From Physcia stellaris (lineage: Eukaryota > Ascomycota > Lecanoromycetes > Caliciales > Physciaceae), in the NCBI GenBank assembly GCA_018902385.1, contig JABSSW010000019.1, forward strand, positions 124,001 through 188,000: DNA of 64,000 nt, given 5' to 3'. The position numbers were made by a program, and so were the translations under genes. The notes under the pieces are model-generated. The model searched no databases. It was not told where the DNA came from and saw nothing but the letters and a program-made list of their open reading frames with translations. Of this stretch, positions 1 to 10,770 are shown one piece after another (positions within the stretch are counted from its first letter, which is position 1; each line of letters begins with the position of its first letter).

Positions 1-69
1 GGGCATCTCTATCAGATCTCCTACAATTCAGAGAGGAAGCAGATCCCCCCTCTCCCAACTACCGCCAAT

Positions 70-1744
70 ATGGAGCAGCACGTGCTACATCTATCTCAAG
101 TCCTACCAAGCAAGGTCTTCCTGCCAGGGGACCAAGAATACTTAGAGTCAATGAACAGCTATTTTTCCGCTCAAGAGAATCAGATCAAGCCTGCCTGCAT
201 CGTTCGCCCTCAGACTACTACAGACGTTGCCACCACAATTTCGCACCTATTCAGGGCCAATCAGCTTCACGGTTCTGTGGAGTTCGCCATACGTAGCGGT
301 GGCCATTCATGCTTTGCCGGAAGTGCTAATATATCCAACGGGGTCACAATCGACCTCAGAGGTCTGAACTCGATCGAGGTGTCTGAAAGTTCTTGGCGAG
401 TGTCCATCGGTACCGGAGCTTCTTGGGGCCAAGTTTATCGTGCGCTCGATCCCTTATCTTTGGCAGTACCTGGTGGTAGGCATTCGCAGGTCGGAGTCGG
501 TGGACTCACTCTGGGAGGTATGGCACCACCTTCTTCATCTCGCTTGCCCAATCGTCAGCGCCGTGGTATTTTAGATGCTTTTCCGACATGAATGATGTTC
601 AATATTGTCTTTTGCCATAGGCTAACTGCGACAGGTGGTCTCTCTCACTTCTCTGGTCACGTTGGACTTGTTTGCGATAACGTACTGGAGTACGAGGTTG
701 TGATTCCAGATGGGACAATCATCCGAGCTACGGCGGACGACCCAGATCATGGTGACCTCTTCCGCGCCCTTCGCGGAGGTTCCAATAACTTCGGCATAGT
801 AACTCAATTCACTTTCCGTACATTTCGCCAGGGTCGGCTGTGGGGCGGCACCCTCATCCATCCGCTCGAGACCAAGGATCAGCAGTTAGAGGCCTTCTAT
901 AATTTTGCCGCAGACCCTTCTTATGATCCGAATGCCTCCTTGATCCATAGCTTTGGAATGAGTGCTGAGCGTGGTTCGGGCTTCGTTGTTGGTATCGTGT
1001 ACACGAAGCCGGAGAGTGAACCAGCTGTGATAAAGCCTTTCATCAGGCTGGAGCCGACCCACCTCAATACACTTCGAGAGCTGAGTCTGACAGAACTAAC
1101 GCAGGAGCAAGACTCGTACAATGAAAATGGCCTCTAGTACGTAATCTCCCACTCTTCCATTGGAAGCCTTTCTACATCTTCAATCAAGCCAAAAGCTCGC
1201 TCAAACGAACGGGTTTCGTTCTGCTGAAAGCACGGCCGATTGCAGCATTCGCTAACGGTGCCACAACAGCCAGATCATGATCGCCACGACCTATTACCTC
1301 CATCTTCCGCTTTTGCATCGCACATACGATCTATGGCAAGAATCCTGCAAGAGCGTTCGGGATCGCGCGGGCATCGTTTGGTCCGTATCCCTCCAGCCAA
1401 TAGCGCCTACCGTGATTGCCCGTTCGCCGTTCCTGCAAGACGCGATCCCGACTCTGTCCGCCGAGAGCAGGCCTGTCGTCGTAGCTCAGCTCACAGGGAC
1501 CTGGAAAGATTCCAAAGACACGGCCTCGCTTGAAGCGATTGCTCTGAAGCTTATCGAGGACATTGACACCGAGGCACGGAAATATAACATGCAGACGGGG
1601 TATATATACCTCAACTATGCGCACTCGGGGCAGAAGGTCTTTGGGGAAGGGGGTCGGAAAGAGTGGCTGCAGCAGGTAAGCAGGAAGTACGACCCAGAAG
1701 GGATTTTCCAGCGCTGCGTGCCGGGTGGATTCAAGCTCTTCTAG
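70..1744 (+). CDS. Berberine-bridge-like FAD-linked oxidoreductase (copy 1; 5' end may be cut by window edge)
   Basis: Exons 70-517, 635-1136 and 1270-1744 splice in frame to about 474 aa. The N-terminal half is an FAD_binding_4 (PCMH-type) domain with RSGGHS, whose His is the usual covalent flavin site, then VPGGRHSQVGVGG and RGGSNNFGIVT. The C-terminus has the BBE signature: YLNYA, then SRKYDPEGIF and PGGFKLF. The second flavin-linking Cys of bicovalent members is not present in the VPGG segment, so a monocovalent flavin is more likely. Members oxidise small alcohols, sugars or secondary-metabolite intermediates using O2; the substrate cannot be read here. Both introns sit at the same codon positions and phases as in the paralogue at 5590-7275. 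No signal peptide follows the ATG at 70, but the frame is open to base 1 and the paralogue has a separate signal exon, so an upstream exon outside the window is likely. Family call sure, start unsure. Confidence 0.85.
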
Positions 1745-2037
1745 CTGTCAATTTTGGCATTATCACTCTGCGGAAGGTGAAACTCTGTCGATAATGGGAT
1801 GATGGTTTTATACGCCAGAAGCCAGATCAAGGCGGCAGGAAAATGATGGGTTCATTCCATATTTAGAGCGTTGTTTCGTTCGCTTACACACTTTCATATG
1901 CTGAAAAGCTAAGGGTTGGTCACGCTTCCCATGCACTACATTTATCGGGTCATCCCCATACAGAATCCGACCGAATCCGAATCCGTCCATGCGCCTATAT
2001 CATAACAAAACTCCTCTTCCCACGCTTATCGGACCAA
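1745..2037. other. Convergent intergenic gap
   Basis: This short gap separates two genes that face each other. I see only 3' untranslated-type sequence and no feature I can name. Confidence 0.5.
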
Positions 2038-3685
2038 CTACACCAAGCTCGAGCTCTGGAAATCTTGAGCTGTCCCCGAACCCGCGCTGCTCGTCGCGGT
2101 CCTCTCCTCAAGCCTATAATACGGACCCGTCGTCGTAGAACCCCGTGGTTTCAAACTGCCATGCGATCCCCCATTCGCCGCATCCTGCTCGGCCAGTTGT
2201 TGCTTGGAAGCGGTGGAGGAGAAATGGCCGGTCCAGCTCCAGAAGCTGGACCGGAGCGATCGGAAGAGCCGCGATTCAGTGACGTAGGAACGGCAGAAGG
2301 TCGCGAAGGCTGGCATGCAGCTCACGATGACCGCGACCCAATTCTCGACAATCCTGTCGCCGTCCGACGACATGAAATCAGCGAAGCCATGGCAGCAAGG
2401 AGGTAAGGTGGTTTGGCGGAGACGCAGAGGGAACAGGGAAGGAATCGAAGTGCTTACACGCAGATCAGCTGCTGAGCCTGTGACCACGCCGGGTCGTCCG
2501 ACACGACCAGCAGTTTGGCACGGTACACTTCGGCGCATACGCTGGCTATGATGCCCCTAGATCACGTGTCTTCAGTAGCGTCACTCAATCCCACCCTCCC
2601 TCGAATACCCAGGTAAGATAAGATAGAAAAAAAGCACGGGAATACAAACATCAGAGCGGTCATGAACACGGCCAGGATCTGGACCTTCCGCCGTGTGCCC
2701 AGCTGCAGCCGGCTGACGACCGGGATCGGCAGGACGAAGATCAGAACGTCGATGACGATCGCACAGGCTCCTTGCGCCACGCCCCAGTTCTCGCTCTTGC
2801 TGCATCGCGTCCCGCGTCCGGCCAGCGGGTCCCACGACTCGCCAACGTGCGGCGCGCAGAAGATGGACTCGATGATCAGCCCGGTCCAGTAGACGACGCC
2901 GGTGAAGAGCATGCCGGTGAAGATGGCGACGCGCATTGCCTTCTTGACCTGGAAGATCTCGAGGTAGAGGAGGAAGATGGCTTCTTTACTGAAGAAGATG
3001 GTGGGGCCGAGGAGCATGCCTTGGGCGTACAGTTGCTGTTTTTGGCCCCCCCTGGCGCGTCAGTTGTCCGTTTTTTCCATCCTTGTTTCGAAGCGGCATG
3101 TACGAAAGTAATCACGTCAAAGGGTTTCTTCTTCGAATCTCCCCGCCCTCACCTTGACGTAGGTCGCCGTGTACCAGCTCAACGGCAGGTCCCACGTATG
3201 CCGGAAATACTGCGCAACTGCAACCCCCCCTCTCATGATAAGCCAACGACATTTCTTAACTTCAAGTTCTTTGCCATGTGGGGGGCTCCCCTGGGACACA
3301 ACATACAGGAGAGCAGGATGGAGCAGTAAGCAATGGCCAAAATGACGGCCACGATCACAAAAACTACATGCGAAAGATTCGTTGTTAGCGTATCGTGGCC
3401 CTTTTATCCCCGCTTCCGCTCTGCTGCCACAGGGCTCGCTCTGCTTTGCTCACCGTCGCCAACGCTGAGTTTTTTGCGATTCAGCCAGATGCGGAGGGTT
3501 GCGAACGTCGTGCCCCATCCGATCAAAAAGACACTCAGTCCGATCAGAGTCGGAGTCAAGGAGGACGGGTCGTGGAAATTGGGCGTTACGCCCGCAGGAG
3601 GCATGCCCAATGGCACGGTGGAGAGATCCGTCCCTGGCGGTATTTGGGACGACATCTGTTCGACGACTTGAAGACTTCCTTCCAA
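2038..3685 (-). CDS. Rhodopsin-domain (fungal Pth11-like/SAT) seven-helix membrane protein
   Basis: Six exons (3685-3454, 3363-3307, 3217-3153, 3035-2650, 2556-2458, 2353-2038) splice in frame to 384 aa. All introns are GT-AG; donors include GTGAGC, GTATGT and GTAAGC. The protein starts extracellularly, then has seven hydrophobic helices, among them TLIGLSVFLIGWGTTFATLR, VFVIVAVILAIAYCSILLS and CAIVIDVLIFVLPIPVVSRL. Family hallmarks are QGMLLGPTIFFSKEAIFLLY, the FCAPHVGESWDP loop, the LGTRRKVQILAVF cytoplasmic loop and ENWVAVIVSCMPAF in helix 7. The last 90 residues form a Ser/Thr/Gln-rich cytosolic tail. These proteins sit in the plasma membrane; some act as surface sensors, most are uncharacterised. 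It lies tail to tail with the oxidoreductase at 70-1744 and may have nothing to do with its chemistry. Confidence 0.85.
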
Positions 3686-5589
3686 CTAGAAAATGAAAAA
3701 AAAAAATTTGGTAAAAGGATTTCCTGCTATGCCGCGGTTTTGAGGCTTTGTACGGGGATAAGCGTTTGAGACTGTACGAGGTTGTTACACCGAGATTCGT
3801 GTAATTCCCGCAAAACTTTCTAAACCTGAACAATGATACTGGATCAGGGGAAACGGTATCCAAAAAAAAACAGAACGCCATTGTTGGGCTTTTGAAGCCT
3901 CATTCGCCCATGGTTCTCTATTGCTGATACACAACGGTATATTGCAGATGGTGGACCCTCATCAGGCGCCTCATGCATCCTAGGGGTGGACCCTCATCAG
4001 GCGCCTCATGCATCCTAGGCGTTTGGGGCCCTGAAAATATCCTTGGCAAAGGGTCGCTGAGAAAAGGTGGGGGGTTCTATGAACCATAGCAGACCCCGGC
4101 ACACTCGGGCTTAGCCTGGAGGAGATGGGAGAGCAGCGAAATGCGTACTACCGTACACCACCTTCACTGCAAAGCTGGTACGACGACGTTGGCGTATCGG
4201 GTTTAGATCATATGCGGTCCAGGAAGAGACTCGAATGCAGTAGCACCATCGGGCGATTTGGCTCCACTCGGCGAGCAGTCCGGTACTCTGATCCCTCTCT
4301 GGCCGCTGGCGCGAGTCACAGTTCGATAAGCAGCAGCGGAAGGTAGTAGCTGCACCACCACACTGGCCTGCAGCCGTTGATAGCCTACGGTTCCATGGCT
4401 AGGGCCCCTCGGGCCTAGCCGCAAGCGGCCGCGAGGAAGAAGCCGCGTACCGATGATGTAAGTAGAGTTTCGGAGTATTAATGATACCACTAGTTTGTGA
4501 TCGAGGGATCGAGTGGTTCGAAATTGGAAGAGTTGACAGCTTCACCCGTTGCTTCCACCCGGGTTCGAGAGTAAGCTGCAGCAAGTTCTCTAGCTTTGCC
4601 GGGTGCATTCCTAGGTAGTGCGGGGATGTCAATCGCAGCCCGATTCCCTTTGAACGCCATGCAGATGATGCAGCAGTGTCAACACTCGACATGTCTGTCA
4701 GCTTGTTTCTTTTCGAGGCCTAGGCGCACTGTCGGACATTTTTTAGGGTTGCTTCTTCATCTACATGCCCGACACCCAAGCGAGCTCCAGGATCTACATT
4801 GCGGTGCTCGTCACATACCTGGTCCTGGGAACTGATCTGCGCTATCCGATACTGAACACCTCAACTTGCGACCATGCGCGCATTTGTATGCGTCAGAGCG
4901 CATGTGAAAATTAAGGCAACCGAGTAGGCGTTCTCAGGCAACCACGTTAGTCTTCCACCAACGATCCCTGCCATTAGTAGGTTGATGATCAAACGCTGAC
5001 CAACCTGTCGTGCCTCTTTTCCGACAAAGAGGGGCAGATCGTAAGAGCTGCTCTGCCCCGGGGCCGAATGCGACCAGAGATTTCCAAAGGTCCACATTTG
5101 GCTCTTGTAGAACGGCTGCCCCCAGCATGGCTTCGATAAGCACTTAACTTGCTATTGCCGCTTTACACAACGTTCACTGTTGGTCATCGGCGCTAGCAGT
5201 CGACCACCAACGCCGAAAAGTGGGACCATGAGGCATCCACACCGCCAGAGAGGGGTAGGATAGAGGGGTGGTACAGGCCTCACTTGTCGGAATGGTGTAA
5301 AGCCGCCAGGGGATGTAAGCGTGTGCTTGGATTCTGTCAGTTGATTTGACTAAATTCAGCGCACCGTCGTCGCATAGACCCACGTAGCACCCTTCGTTCA
5401 ACGTTGCAGCAGAACTCGCGATGGACACACGATCGTCGATCACCCACCACCTTAGCGATGTGTGTGAATAGTGAACGTAGTTTTGTAAGCAATAGTATAC
5501 ATTCTAGATTTCAAGACGTAAAGCCGACCCTGCCGGTCTTTCTGCGATAGGAAACGAGGCAACAACCCTCAGAGCGCTGTGGTAACCTG
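3686..5589. other. Intergenic, possible gene relic near 4.6-5.1 kb
   Basis: Apart from the 35-bp tandem duplication, I could support no gene. Minus-strand frames at 4861-5143 and a plus-strand frame near 4745-4850 encode short hydrophobic stretches (for example IYIAVLVTYLVLG). They cannot be joined into a recognisable protein with plausible splice sites. The stretch may hold the remains of a membrane-protein gene. Confidence 0.3.
3951..4019. repeat. Tandem duplication, two 35-bp units
   Basis: Unit 3951-3985 is repeated at once at 3986-4020. The two copies are identical except for the last base (G versus C). Each copy contains GGCGCC and ATGCAT palindromes. It lies upstream of the rhodopsin-domain gene and in no coding frame I can support. 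Confidence 0.9.
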
Positions 5590-7275
5590 CTAGAAGACTT
5601 TGAAGCCACCTGGGACCTGTTTCTGAAACACTTGGGTGGGGTCGTATTTGCGACTCATGTCTTGCAGGAACGCTCGATTAGCCGGACCGTAGCTTGACAT
5701 CGGATCCTGACTGAAGTCTGCATGGTTCACATCAACCCATGGGTTATACGTCCCAAGTCGCTTTGCGCTCTTTATGATGTCGTGTAGGAGCTTCAAGCCG
5801 GCTTTACGGACGATGGCGGTGTCGTTAGCATTTTTCCACGTGAATGACGAGTCGACAAGGACGAGCCCATTTCCTTGAGGACTTGTAGGAACACCAAGTA
5901 CGTTTCCGCCCTGGCTGGCCGATGCTTGGAGAAATACCCTTGGTAGAGGCTCCATGGTTATGGACCAAGAGATGCCGGGGACGCGTGCAATGCTTGCGAT
6001 GCTGGAATTAAAAGCACTGTACAGCGCACGCAGTGTCTGCAGATCGTTCTCAATAGATAACGCCCATGTCATCTGTCTGCTTGGTGGTCAGACCGCTTCG
6101 GCTTTGCTTCCTAAGGGGGGATGGGCAAAACGACTTACCTGAAGCCATCAGGCGATGACGCAGCATCGGTGACAGCAAAGGTGGGCAACGTATCTAAAGC
6201 CGTCTGGTTACCCAGCTGAGGCTGGATTTTGGTGAATGGTTGCAGCGCCGGAGGATTGATTTGGGGGAGTGCATAAAAAGGCTGATTGACGAAGACATTA
6301 CCGACGCTTGGCGAAAAACTGATGCTCATTTGTACCGCGGCATTGATGTCATAGTCGTCATTAGCTGTGAACTCGTTGAAAGCCTTCAGCTGCTGATCAA
6401 GAGTCGGTTCTGCTTGATAGAAGATGTTTCCACCCCATATGCCTCCTAACTGGAAGGTACGAATTGTGAATGATGTCACGATACCGAAATTGCTCGAGCC
6501 GCCTTTCAAAGCTTTGAAAAGATCGCTGTGGGCTGATTTAGTCACGTTCAAGATGGTACCATTTGCTAGCACGATCTCGTATGCCGCCACATTGTCGCAA
6601 CCGAACCCATGGCCAATGAAATAGCTTGAGCCTCCTGTAGAGGATGGGTCAGCCTGGTTCTGATCAAGACTGATATTCTCACCAACCTCCAAGAAGATAT
6701 CCTCCAACACCAACTTGACCAGATCGTCCGCCAGGAACAGCCAATCCGTATCTTGCAAGTTTGGCGTAGACCTGGCTCCACCTGAGTCCCGGTCCGATCC
6801 TAGCAGTGGTTCTGTTCTTGCTGACATAAAACTGGTTGAGGCCGCTGAGATCGATGGTGACGCCATCTTCTATATTGGCCGCACCCGCCTGTGGCATGTG
6901 GCCTCCACTTTTGACCGCGAAATGACAAGCTTCAGATGCAGAAAGAATCTTCAAAGCTGTAGAGACATCTTGGGTAGAGGCTGGTATCAAGAAACATCGA
7001 GGCTTTAGGGACTGCTCTTGGGCGGACCAATAGGTGGTCAAAGACGCATTGTAGGAGCTTTCGTTCACCTCACGGACCTGGCCGGGAAGTGCTGTTCGGA
7101 GCCTTTGACACTGGGGCAGTTGTTAATGGTTATTATCTTATTCGAAGCTCTATGGGTCCTTGGGGAAGAGGCATACACAGGACTGGTTAGTCAGAGATAG
7201 CGGCTCGTCCGTAGGCCTCGCAGCAAAGAGACCCTGGCACATGCTCAGTAGCAGCCATGAGAGGTAAACATTCAT
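5590..7275 (-). CDS. Secreted berberine-bridge-like FAD-linked oxidoreductase (copy 2)
   Basis: Exons 7275-7177, 7110-6687, 6634-6139 and 6076-5590 splice in frame to 501 aa. The first exon encodes a clear signal peptide ([19 protein letters not shown]), so the enzyme enters the secretory pathway. The FAD domain follows with [10 protein letters not shown] (covalent His), [13 protein letters not shown] and [13 protein letters not shown]. The BBE C-terminus has VDVNHADF and [10 protein letters not shown], ending PGGFKVF. Several N-x-S/T sites fit secretion. Introns 2 and 3 match those of the paralogue at 70-1744 in position and phase, so the two share an ancestor. The next gene upstream is a P450 on the same strand, which makes a shared pathway plausible but unproven. 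The substrate is unknown. Confidence 0.9.
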
Positions 7276-7867
7276 CTTGAGACAAAATAGGCAGGTACAG
7301 AGTTCTCAAAGCTCGATGAGGCAGGTCTTAAGGAACCGTGAGTCTTGATAGGCATACGACCCTTGTCTAAAGCCTAAGAGAGATGCAGAGGAGAAAGGGT
7401 AACGCACGAGAGCAGCGCAAGATAGTTTATATAATCTAGACGTTGTACAAACTTCAAGAAGCGATATCCCACGGATTTAGACACACCATGGTCATCTCAT
7501 CCCATGTCATTAACCTCGCGGAATGCTAGCGCAGCACGCGCTCCCATAGATCTACTGCAGATCCATTGAATGACAGGCTTGAAGGTGTGAGCATCCACGA
7601 CTTGGTACTTGCATGGGAGTTGCTACAGGGTAGGCCACGCGAAGTTGCCGTCAAGATTTCGACCATAGTGCGTTCGCTACGCTCTACCAATGAGCGTAGG
7701 AACAGTTTTTTGTTTTGCGGCTCCTCGGCCCTAGGCGAGCCTACTATCTAGCGTTAGCTGCATTGGAATCCGCGCGGATGGAAGCAGACATCAAGACTGA
7801 AACTCACTCATCCTCGCTGGTATTCCCGCAGCGACATCCGATCAAGGCAATTGCGAGGTAGTTTCGA
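7276..7867. other. Intergenic between oxidoreductase and P450
   Basis: This is the 5' region of the oxidoreductase and the 3' region of the P450, both on the minus strand. I found no coding or RNA feature. Confidence 0.4.
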
Positions 7868-9988
7868 TTACCGGCCAGGATAAGCGTTTGACTGATCATT
7901 ATTCTGTCTCCTTTGGAAGAGGACGATGGTCGATGAGCGCGGAACGATACTTGATCTCCAGCTCCGTGATCGTGGAGACTGCTCATCAAGAAGCTTGCAG
8001 TCGTAATGCTTCAGGATATGGACCAAAATGAGTTTCATGGCTAGAGAGGCGTAGAAGCGTCCTGGGCTGCTGACTGTCAGCTTCACCTCTGCCAGACTGA
8101 CGGTGGTTATTCACCAAGCCGCGGTGCCTAGGCCCCAGATCGGCCACCTGCTTCCGACATCGGTAAAGCGTGGCCGTACGGCCTTCGCATGCGGTAAAGC
8201 TCTTCCCCTGGTGTTTTGTTCTCCTTGACGTATAAAGCGCGTGGGCTCAAACGAGGTAGGTTGGGGGTAAAATCGGGCATCACGCATCATCGCTTGTTGC
8301 GGTAGGCAGACCCAGTCGCCGGCTAGCACCCGCAACCCATCGGAGAATTCGAAAGGGGTGATGGCTTTCCGCCGGCCACTAACTAAAGTGCCCAAACGTC
8401 AGAACAAGCCTTTTACCCGGAAAAGTCGCCTGCCTTACTAGCATCTGATGTGTTCATGCGCATTGATTCTTGGACAAAACCATCTAGCAACGCCAGCGAC
8501 TCCGGGTCGACGGGTGTGGACTCGGAAGATGCCCGGCTGAGCTCGTGGCGCAATTCTTGCACCCAATCGGGATAAAGACAGAAATCGTGGATGGCAAACG
8601 TGGTCGTCTGGAATCATTTAGGTCCAGACTATACGAAATTGGAGCAAGGGCGTCTACAAACCATAGCGAGCTGGTGCACTGAACCAAACCAAAGTGCCAT
8701 GATCTCGCCAATCATACGCTCTGAAGTCCATGGTACTTTTCGCGGCGACGTATCGATTAACCATTGCATGCAGTCTACCTATTACGCATTCAACAGTATT
8801 AGTAAAAGTCGGCAGTTGTTGTGTTGTTGACTCACAGGCTTCATTGCACTACCTTGCCGACTACGTGCTTCGAGTCGTGCCTCGACGACTGGACCGAGAT
8901 GTTTCGTCAACGTCTTAGCGGCTCGATGTCCTCGAGTTGCCATGCTTGCAACGATTCTGTGTATGATATCAGTTTGGAGCTCGATGGGCTTTCAAGACCT
9001 ACGGCTTGAGAAATGAAGGCGTGATCCTGAGTATCTCGGCTGCAAAGATTACAGCCTGTGGAAATTCCAACGCAGCAGATGTAAAATCACGATTTCGAGC
9101 TGGGGAGGTCAGCGACATATGATATTAAGGAATCAAACTTACAGAGCTCTGGACCAAAGAAAATGAGGCAGTTGGCACGCGTTACCACTCGCTTGATCAT
9201 CAGAAAAATAGGAACGTAAGAAATATCTAGCCTTCGGGCTTAGAATATCAGCCGATAGTCCTGCTTCATCAGACATACCATTGCGTTTTTTGCACAACGA
9301 AACCTCGGACTCAAGACCTTCAACAATACTCGCGCTCAGACTGGGAAGCAAGGATGGCAAGTGTGCGGTGAGCAGACTCCTGAGTGCCCGGACAAAGCCA
9401 ATTCCTTCTACCCCTCTTTGATCCTTCCACTCGAAGCCATACATGGTATATTTTGGCTGCAGTATCTAGAATTGTAAGGATTGAGGTACTAAACTTGTGA
9501 GTGGAAATACCTCTTTAGCAACTGCGTGCAATGAGAGTTGCTGTACCGGAGCATCTGCAAGCTCTCGAACATGTCTTTCAGAAGTCACCATAAGATGGCT
9601 GTTAGATGGAGTCGCCAGCTTGAAATGTTCCCCTTGGGCCTCGATACAACCTCAGTATCCCACTAGCGATTACCTACAGCAATGATTTGCTTACTCTTGT
9701 ATAGGCTTTTTGTAGAGATGACGGTCCTCTAATAAGATACCAAAGGCCCTCTGCCCGCTCCCCTATCATGTACAGCATGCCTGTCAGTGTCGGACTAATG
9801 TTGGCGTGGCTTAAACTGCTGATTAAACCATTGATAACTCGATCTTGCTGCCATGGTCGATACTTGTACGCCAGATAGGTAAAAATGATTATGGAGGTGA
9901 GGCTAAATATCATATATTTCACAGGAGAGTCAAATCGAATTGCACGAATTGAGATTATGGAACTGCAAAACCAGTCTGCCAAATCCAT
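7868..9988 (-). CDS. Cytochrome P450 monooxygenase, ten exons
   Basis: Ten exons (9988-9695, 9639-9511, 9465-9279, 9187-9143, 9099-9003, 8956-8836, 8778-8662, 8607-8439, 8382-8115, 8066-7868) splice in frame to 541 aa. Most introns are 43-117 bp. An N-terminal membrane anchor (YMIFSLTSIIIFTYLAYKY) places it on the ER. The ExxR motif is ESMR, the following motif is FEPTRF, and the haem loop is WGLGTAACPGR, with its Cys codon split by the last intron. The I-helix region reads MALWFGSVHQLAM, without the usual A/G-G-x-D/E-T-T; some fungal biosynthetic P450s share this style. The substrate cannot be inferred. It starts divergently from the P450 at 10771, with about 780 bp of shared upstream DNA. 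The second exon could start nine bases later at another AG. Confidence 0.85.
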
Positions 9989-10770
9989 GGTTGAGAATTA
10001 TCAGACAAGCCAGATTTTACGATTCTCAATCTGTTGCATAGCATCCGTGTGTACCAAGTCAGCTATAGACTGAACAGGGAGGTAAGCCCTAGCCATATCA
10101 CCATTAATTTTTGCGCAGTCTCATTGATTTGCAAAGAAGGCAACTACCGATAGCCTTGCCAGGGTGCTGCTACGGACAGTACCCTCTTCAAGTCTAGTGG
10201 GGATGCACCTCTAGAGGATAGCTGACCAATGCTGTCGAGATGACTAGACATGTCTGGTTCACTTGACAGAGCTTGGCATCTGCAACCATCCTTGGGTTGT
10301 CACCCTTGATCGAGGATTGTTCATCGGTAGTATTGGTCACTGAGCTAAACAGTATTTTTTACAGCCTCCTAGCGGACAGCGAGTTCAGCCGTTGCCTTGT
10401 TTTAACCAAGTGCCGGAATTCCGCATGAAGTATCACTGCAGTTCCTCCACCGTGAGAAGCACCATCGACGATCAGACCAGCCACCCTCAAGTGGTCTAGT
10501 AGTACATGCAGGCAGTGATCATCACAATTCCGCGCTATGTTGACAAACGACGTTGCTACTCTCTAGCCTCTCGGTGGTATGCAATCAAGCCTGCGTTGAA
10601 CTCGATAAATCGAAGGAATGTTGTTGATACTAGCCTACTTCTTGCATAGTGGCTCCAGACATAGAAGATCTTGTAATCCTGGCTGGCTGGCTGGCTACTT
10701 CCTTCGACTCTTATTGTCCTTTACCTCTCTTCCACCATCGAAGCAATTTGTCGACAAAGTTTACCCTACA
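9989..10770. promoter_or_regulatory. Shared upstream region of two divergent P450 genes
   Basis: The two P450 genes start outward from this 782-bp gap, so it must hold both promoters and could co-regulate them. I do not see a convincing palindromic activator site or TATA box to point at. A CTGG-rich simple stretch (GGCTGGCTGGCTGG) lies near 10680, in the probable 5' leader of the right-hand gene. Confidence 0.4.

Noticed and set aside
4505-4580. GGTTCGA-type words suggesting a tRNA T-arm.
   Set aside because: I could not build acceptor, D and anticodon arms around either word.
4596-5143. Short hydrophobic frames as a possible transporter gene.
   Set aside because: No frame exceeds 80 codons, no splice set joins them, and no family signature is present; left as a possible relic.
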